From a virus, in the IMG/VR virus record IMGVR_UViG_3300025305_000050, positions 1 through 38,883 of that record: DNA of 38,883 bases; one strand, given 5' to 3'. The notes below the pieces were generated by a model. The model did not search any database. It saw only the letters and a list, made by a program, of their open reading frames with translations, and had not been told where the DNA came from. Below, in pieces: positions 35,866 to 38,883 of this stretch. Within the stretch, counting starts at the first letter, position 1, and every line of letters starts with the position of its first letter. A program made the position numbers and the translations under genes.

Positions 35866-37566
35866 ATGAAAAAAAGAAACAACATCTACATAAATGCAAT
35901 AGCAGTAGTTAGCGACCCTGACAGCTCGGAAAAGATAGCTCACGTGGTATCAGGAAGAGATCCACTTCTGTGGATTAAGGTTCTGGAAACACGATCCCTG
36001 AGAATCCATATTCATAACTTTGAGAATAATATGATTAATATCTCTACAAAGACATTGGATGCTGAGCTTCAAGATAGCTGTGATCAATACAATAATGGAG
36101 ATTCATTTAACTCAGTTAATCTTGACACTACTATGAGGATTGTACTGAATAAAACCACTTCAGGGTTTGGTGGAATTAAACAAGCCGTAAAAAATATCTC
36201 AGAGCCAGACTACTCTCATTTGTTTAGAGATTTGTTATTGCTGAGATCTCATGCATATACTCGATCTTGGAAAGAAAATATGATCTCTCAGGCTCTGGTA
36301 AGAGAACCCATTACCTGTAATATGCGTGCTGTCAGGGATACATTTCCTGTATATAAAGGACTATTCGTGAAATACTTTGACAGATTAAAGATAGATCATA
36401 CATGGCATGATGGTTTCTACATGAATATATTTGAGATGAGTACTGTATCTATAAACAGGTGTAATCACTGTGACGATCATTTCTGGGAAGGTTTGTCAGA
36501 TGATTATGAGGATTACGAAGAGTTCTATGATGTATCTGGAGATTCGTGGTGTCAGTCTTGCTATGAATCAGATTCTCAATATTGTGAGAGCTGTGATCAT
36601 AATTATCACACGGATTCATTCTGTAATAGTTCAGATGGAGAACCAGTGTGTGAAACCTGCTGGGATGAAAGAAGAGAATCAATTGATTCATACTGCTCAA
36701 ACCCTCCCTTAATATTCTATGTGTACAACAGTGGGCAGAAATTAATCCAAGTAGTAGAAAGACAGGATAAAACTCCATTTTACGGAGTTGAGCTTGAGGT
36801 TGAAGAGGGTGATGGTGATAAGTATCAGGTTGCAGACGAAATCAGGAATTATGGTGGACATAAAAAATATTTCTGGTGCAAGGGCGATGGATCTCTAACC
36901 AATGGATTTGAGATTTGTTCACATCCTATGACTTTTGAGGCTTGGCGAGAGTTGGATTTGAAGGCTGCAATATTTACACATAGAGGGGATATTAAATCCT
37001 ACTATACAAATACCTGTGGAATCCATATTCATATGAATAGAAGTGCATTCTCAGATTTGCATGTTCTGAAATTTATGACCTTTATTCATGAATATAAAAA
37101 GATGACTCATTTTATTGCACAGAGAAGAAAGTGGTCTGAATACAACAACTACTGCAAGTTTGAAGAAGGGCTTGTAAGGAAATCACAGAGAAGAATGGCT
37201 CAGGATGTGAGATCTAAAAAGAGAAGAATCATAGAAGGTACAAATGTCACAAAATACTGCACAATAAGTACAGGTGATAAGTATGTTCCTGTAAACATAC
37301 AGCACAGGGATAGTATTGAGGTTAGGGTATTCAAGGGAAATCTGAGAGAGGTATCGTTCAGAAAAAACATTGAATATCTTGATGCACTGTATTACTGGAC
37401 TAAAAATACTCCATTAAATAAATTGGATATTAAAGAGTTTGGCAGATACATGGAAAGTAATAAGAAAAAATACCCCAATCTGATTGAATATATCGGTGAG
37501 AGGGAACAAGACTACAGGGCTTGCTTTATTACAGCAAGAGAAATTCCTGAAGAACTTCACATATAA
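35866..37566 (+). CDS. amidoligase-like protein (glutamine synthetase fold) with zinc-binding insert
   Basis: 566 aa. The C-terminal half matches the Amidoligase_2-type pattern: FYGVELEVE (305-313), KGDGSLTNGFEICSHPM (339-355), CGIHIHMN (384-391) with paired His, FIAQRR (416-421), KYCTI (463-467) and the basic IEVRVFKG (484-491). These enzymes use ATP to join a carboxylate and an amine, the amine sometimes ammonia. Residues 199-265 carry nine cysteines in CxxC pairs (199/202, 229/232, 240/243, 262/265 plus 253), a zinc-binding insert. The next gene encodes a glutamine amidotransferase, a natural ammonia donor. Residues 1-195 are unrecognised. The substrate is unknown. Confidence 0.75.
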   Translation: MKKRNNIYINAIAVVSDPDSSEKIAHVVSGRDPLLWIKVLETRSLRIHIHNFENNMINISTKTLDAELQDSCDQYNNGDSFNSVNLDTTMRIVLNKTTSGFGGIKQAVKNISEPDYSHLFRDLLLLRSHAYTRSWKENMISQALVREPITCNMRAVRDTFPVYKGLFVKYFDRLKIDHTWHDGFYMNIFEMSTVSINRCNHCDDHFWEGLSDDYEDYEEFYDVSGDSWCQSCYESDSQYCESCDHNYHTDSFCNSSDGEPVCETCWDERRESIDSYCSNPPLIFYVYNSGQKLIQVVERQDKTPFYGVELEVEEGDGDKYQVADEIRNYGGHKKYFWCKGDGSLTNGFEICSHPMTFEAWRELDLKAAIFTHRGDIKSYYTNTCGIHIHMNRSAFSDLHVLKFMTFIHEYKKMTHFIAQRRKWSEYNNYCKFEEGLVRKSQRRMAQDVRSKKRRIIEGTNVTKYCTISTGDKYVPVNIQHRDSIEVRVFKGNLREVSFRKNIEYLDALYYWTKNTPLNKLDIKEFGRYMESNKKKYPNLIEYIGEREQDYRACFITAREIPEELHI

Positions 37567-37590
37567 TAACTAAAAAAGGAGAATAAAATA

Positions 37591-38481
37591 ATGTGTTTAC
37601 TTGTATTACAAAAAGAGAATTCCAGCCTAACGCTGGAAGAACTAAACAATGCTAATCAGGCAAATCCAGATGGAATTGGATATGCGTATGTAAATAATGG
37701 AAGGCTCATAACGAGAAAGTTCAGGAATTACAAAAAGTTCCTAAATGGCTACTCAAGAGATATTGGGACATACAGCCAGAGCTCGCCATTTCTTCTGCAT
37801 TTCCGATTAGCTACTCATGGAGTGAATAAAGGAGTGGAAAATGTACATCCATTCAAAGTAAAAGATGACCTGATATTTGCACATAATGGAATTATAGGTG
37901 ATGTCAGCAATTCTACGATTTATTCAGATACACAAATGTTCAATTTCGAGATATTACAGAAACTTGAGGGAGAATTTTTGAAAAATCTCGGGATAATTAA
38001 GCTATTATCCGAATTTGTGTCTGGATCAAAACTTGTATTCCTTAATGATAAAAAGGAGTTTAACATAATCAATGAGCATTCTGGACATTGGAATGAAGAT
38101 AAAACAATCTGGTTTTCCAATTCTGGCTATAAAAAGACAGTAACATACGGCTATGGCTGGAGTTGTGATGGATATAATTACAGAAGCCCAAACCTGCTAA
38201 ATACTGGTTCTAAATCAAAATTTAGTTTTGGAACAACCAGATCAACTGCATTGTCTACAAATATGACTAATGAGGATAAATTACCAACTTGTGAGTGGTG
38301 TGGAATGGAATCTGGTGACTTATTGTCTCTTGATGTAACGGACTATTACACAGCAGGAATCAGCCATGATACAATAATGGCTGACCTTTGCCCAGAATGC
38401 AGTAAGTCCAAACTCGAGGATGAAAGAGTATTAGATAATCGCAGATTGTCAGGAGGTGATAATGATCTATTTAATTGCTAA
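37591..38481 (+). CDS. class II glutamine amidotransferase with C-terminal zinc ribbon
   Basis: 296 aa. N-terminal nucleophile C2 (MCLLV) would be exposed after Met removal. NPDGIGYAY (25-33), LHFRLATHG (69-77), and FAHNGII (96-102) are the class II amidotransferase glutamine-site motifs, with SDTQMF (112-117) following. It hydrolyses glutamine to release ammonia. After the amidotransferase domain (about 1-180), residues 234-270 have CEWC and CPEC, a zinc ribbon. It follows the amidoligase by 24 bases with AAAAGGAG as SD, so the two are one transcription unit and probably one enzyme system. Confidence 0.85.
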   Translation: MCLLVLQKENSSLTLEELNNANQANPDGIGYAYVNNGRLITRKFRNYKKFLNGYSRDIGTYSQSSPFLLHFRLATHGVNKGVENVHPFKVKDDLIFAHNGIIGDVSNSTIYSDTQMFNFEILQKLEGEFLKNLGIIKLLSEFVSGSKLVFLNDKKEFNIINEHSGHWNEDKTIWFSNSGYKKTVTYGYGWSCDGYNYRSPNLLNTGSKSKFSFGTTRSTALSTNMTNEDKLPTCEWCGMESGDLLSLDVTDYYTAGISHDTIMADLCPECSKSKLEDERVLDNRRLSGGDNDLFNC

Positions 38482-38581
38482 TACAGGAGATGGGTTGGTT
38501 TTCTGGATTGCGTGGATTGTTATGGGATTAATTCTCCTTGAGTTCATTGTGAGTGTAATTCGTGAGTTCCTGGAAGATTAA
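38462..38581 (+). CDS. one-helix membrane protein, 39 aa
   Basis: ATG 38462 overlaps the end of the amidotransferase gene by 20 bases and has a strong AGGAGGTGATA SD (38451-38461). After MIYLIANTGDG comes a long hydrophobic stretch (LVFWIAWIVMGLILLEFIVS), then VIREFLED. One membrane helix is predicted. It could anchor or accompany the amidoligase-amidotransferase system at the membrane, or be unrelated. Terminator follows directly. Confidence 0.6.
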   Translation: MIYLIANTGDGLVFWIAWIVMGLILLEFIVSVIREFLED

Positions 38582-38598
38582 AACTGGTGTGGGAATAC

Positions 38599-38626
38599 GG
38601 AGGGGAGCAATCCCCTCCCTTTTTCC
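38599..38626 (+). terminator. Rho-independent terminator of the right-hand module
   Basis: GGAGGGGA (38599-38606) pairs with TCCCCTCC (38611-38618) over 8 bp around the very stable GCAA tetraloop, followed by CTTTTT. It lies 17 bases after the last + strand stop. This is the clearest terminator in the window and marks the end of the amidoligase transcription unit. Confidence 0.85.
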
Positions 38627-38689
38627 CAAAAAAATTTAATCATATATTGTATAAATTAGGGATGAATTTTAACCCATCAAATTTAACGA

Positions 38690-38862
38690 TTACGGGCATT
38701 TTTTTAACTTCTTGATCATTGTACCCATTGAATAAAAAAGTTCCATATACTTTAAATTTGCTTGGCTATCGTCTAAAATATATCGAGAAACTTTTCCGAG
38801 AACCAATGAATTATCTGGAAATTTGCATCTGGGAATTGATTTTTTTTCTGGAAAAAAATTTT
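38690..38862 (-). pseudogene. possible partial or frameshifted gene at the right edge
   Basis: The - strand frame is open from about 38862 to TAA 38690-38692 and reads like real protein (CKFPDNSLVLGKVSRYILDD, then SQANLKYMELFYSMGTMIKK). It has no good start codon, and a stop lies upstream near 38862-38864. A one-base change in the A8 run (+ strand T8, 38840-38847) would join it to a frame open to the window edge. It may be a gene truncated by the edge with an indel, or a decayed gene. The rest of 38627-38883 shows nothing clear. Confidence 0.3.
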
Positions 38863-38883
38863 AAAATTGCTATTAATTTTTAC

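Noticed and set aside
36449-36778. Open frames on both strands inside the amidoligase zinc segment
   Set aside because: They are out of frame with a long motif-rich gene and have no independent starts; the cysteine codon bias explains them.
1-38883. tRNA genes, CRISPR arrays, integrase or attachment sites
   Set aside because: I scanned for cloverleaf-like arms with GTTC loops, regularly spaced direct repeats and integrase catalytic motifs and saw none that convince; short hairpins found do not fit tRNA.

Overview
The window is a tailed-phage genome, or most of one, with long-tailed (siphovirus-like) morphology. The evidence is a terminase-portal-scaffold-capsid block, a 1004-aa tape measure protein, a major tail protein and a tail chaperone pair placed as in long-tailed phages. 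The DNA is AT-rich, genes are packed with ATGA/TAATG overlaps, and most starts have clear AGGAG-type Shine-Dalgarno (SD) sites. I see no tRNA, integrase or repressor, so a lytic lifestyle is the simplest reading. The host is unknown. The tail-tip protein ends in cysteine-rich DDGSC/CGVCGGD modules and two dockerin-like repeats, a style I associate with secreted proteins of marine bacteria (for example Marinimicrobia or Bacteroidota-like lineages); this is inference.

Layout. (1) 1-6936, + strand: early/replication module with a Cas4/RecB-like nuclease, a Rad52-like annealing protein, a single-strand binding protein ending in DDLPF, an orphan DNA methyltransferase, a DnaB-like helicase, a RuvC-like resolvase and a second PD-(D/E)XK nuclease, interspersed with tiny zinc-finger and one-helix membrane proteins. 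Two structured leaders (about 2560-2750 and 3125-3400) interrupt it. (2) 6913-33024, - strand: the virion module, read from right to left: terminase small and large subunits, portal, morphogenesis protein, scaffold, major capsid, a lysis cassette (lytic transglycosylase, holin-like protein, metallophosphoesterase, tiny membrane proteins), fibre-like proteins, connectors, major tail protein, chaperones with a probable -1 frameshift, tape measure, tail hub with dockerin, and a tandem pair of paralogous structural proteins. (3) 33326-38581, + strand: small unknown proteins in three units with related leaders, ending with an amidoligase-like protein followed by a class II glutamine amidotransferase and a strong terminator. 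If the molecule is circular, modules 3 and 1 join into one rightward early region.

The most interesting system is the amidoligase plus glutamine amidotransferase pair (35866-38481). It looks like a phage-encoded ammonia-dependent amide-forming machine, and both proteins carry added zinc-binding segments. Other points worth a second look are the dockerin-bearing tail protein, the frameshift that joins the two tail chaperone frames, the hairpins over start sites, and the repeated TATATA-centred palindromes in the right-hand leaders.
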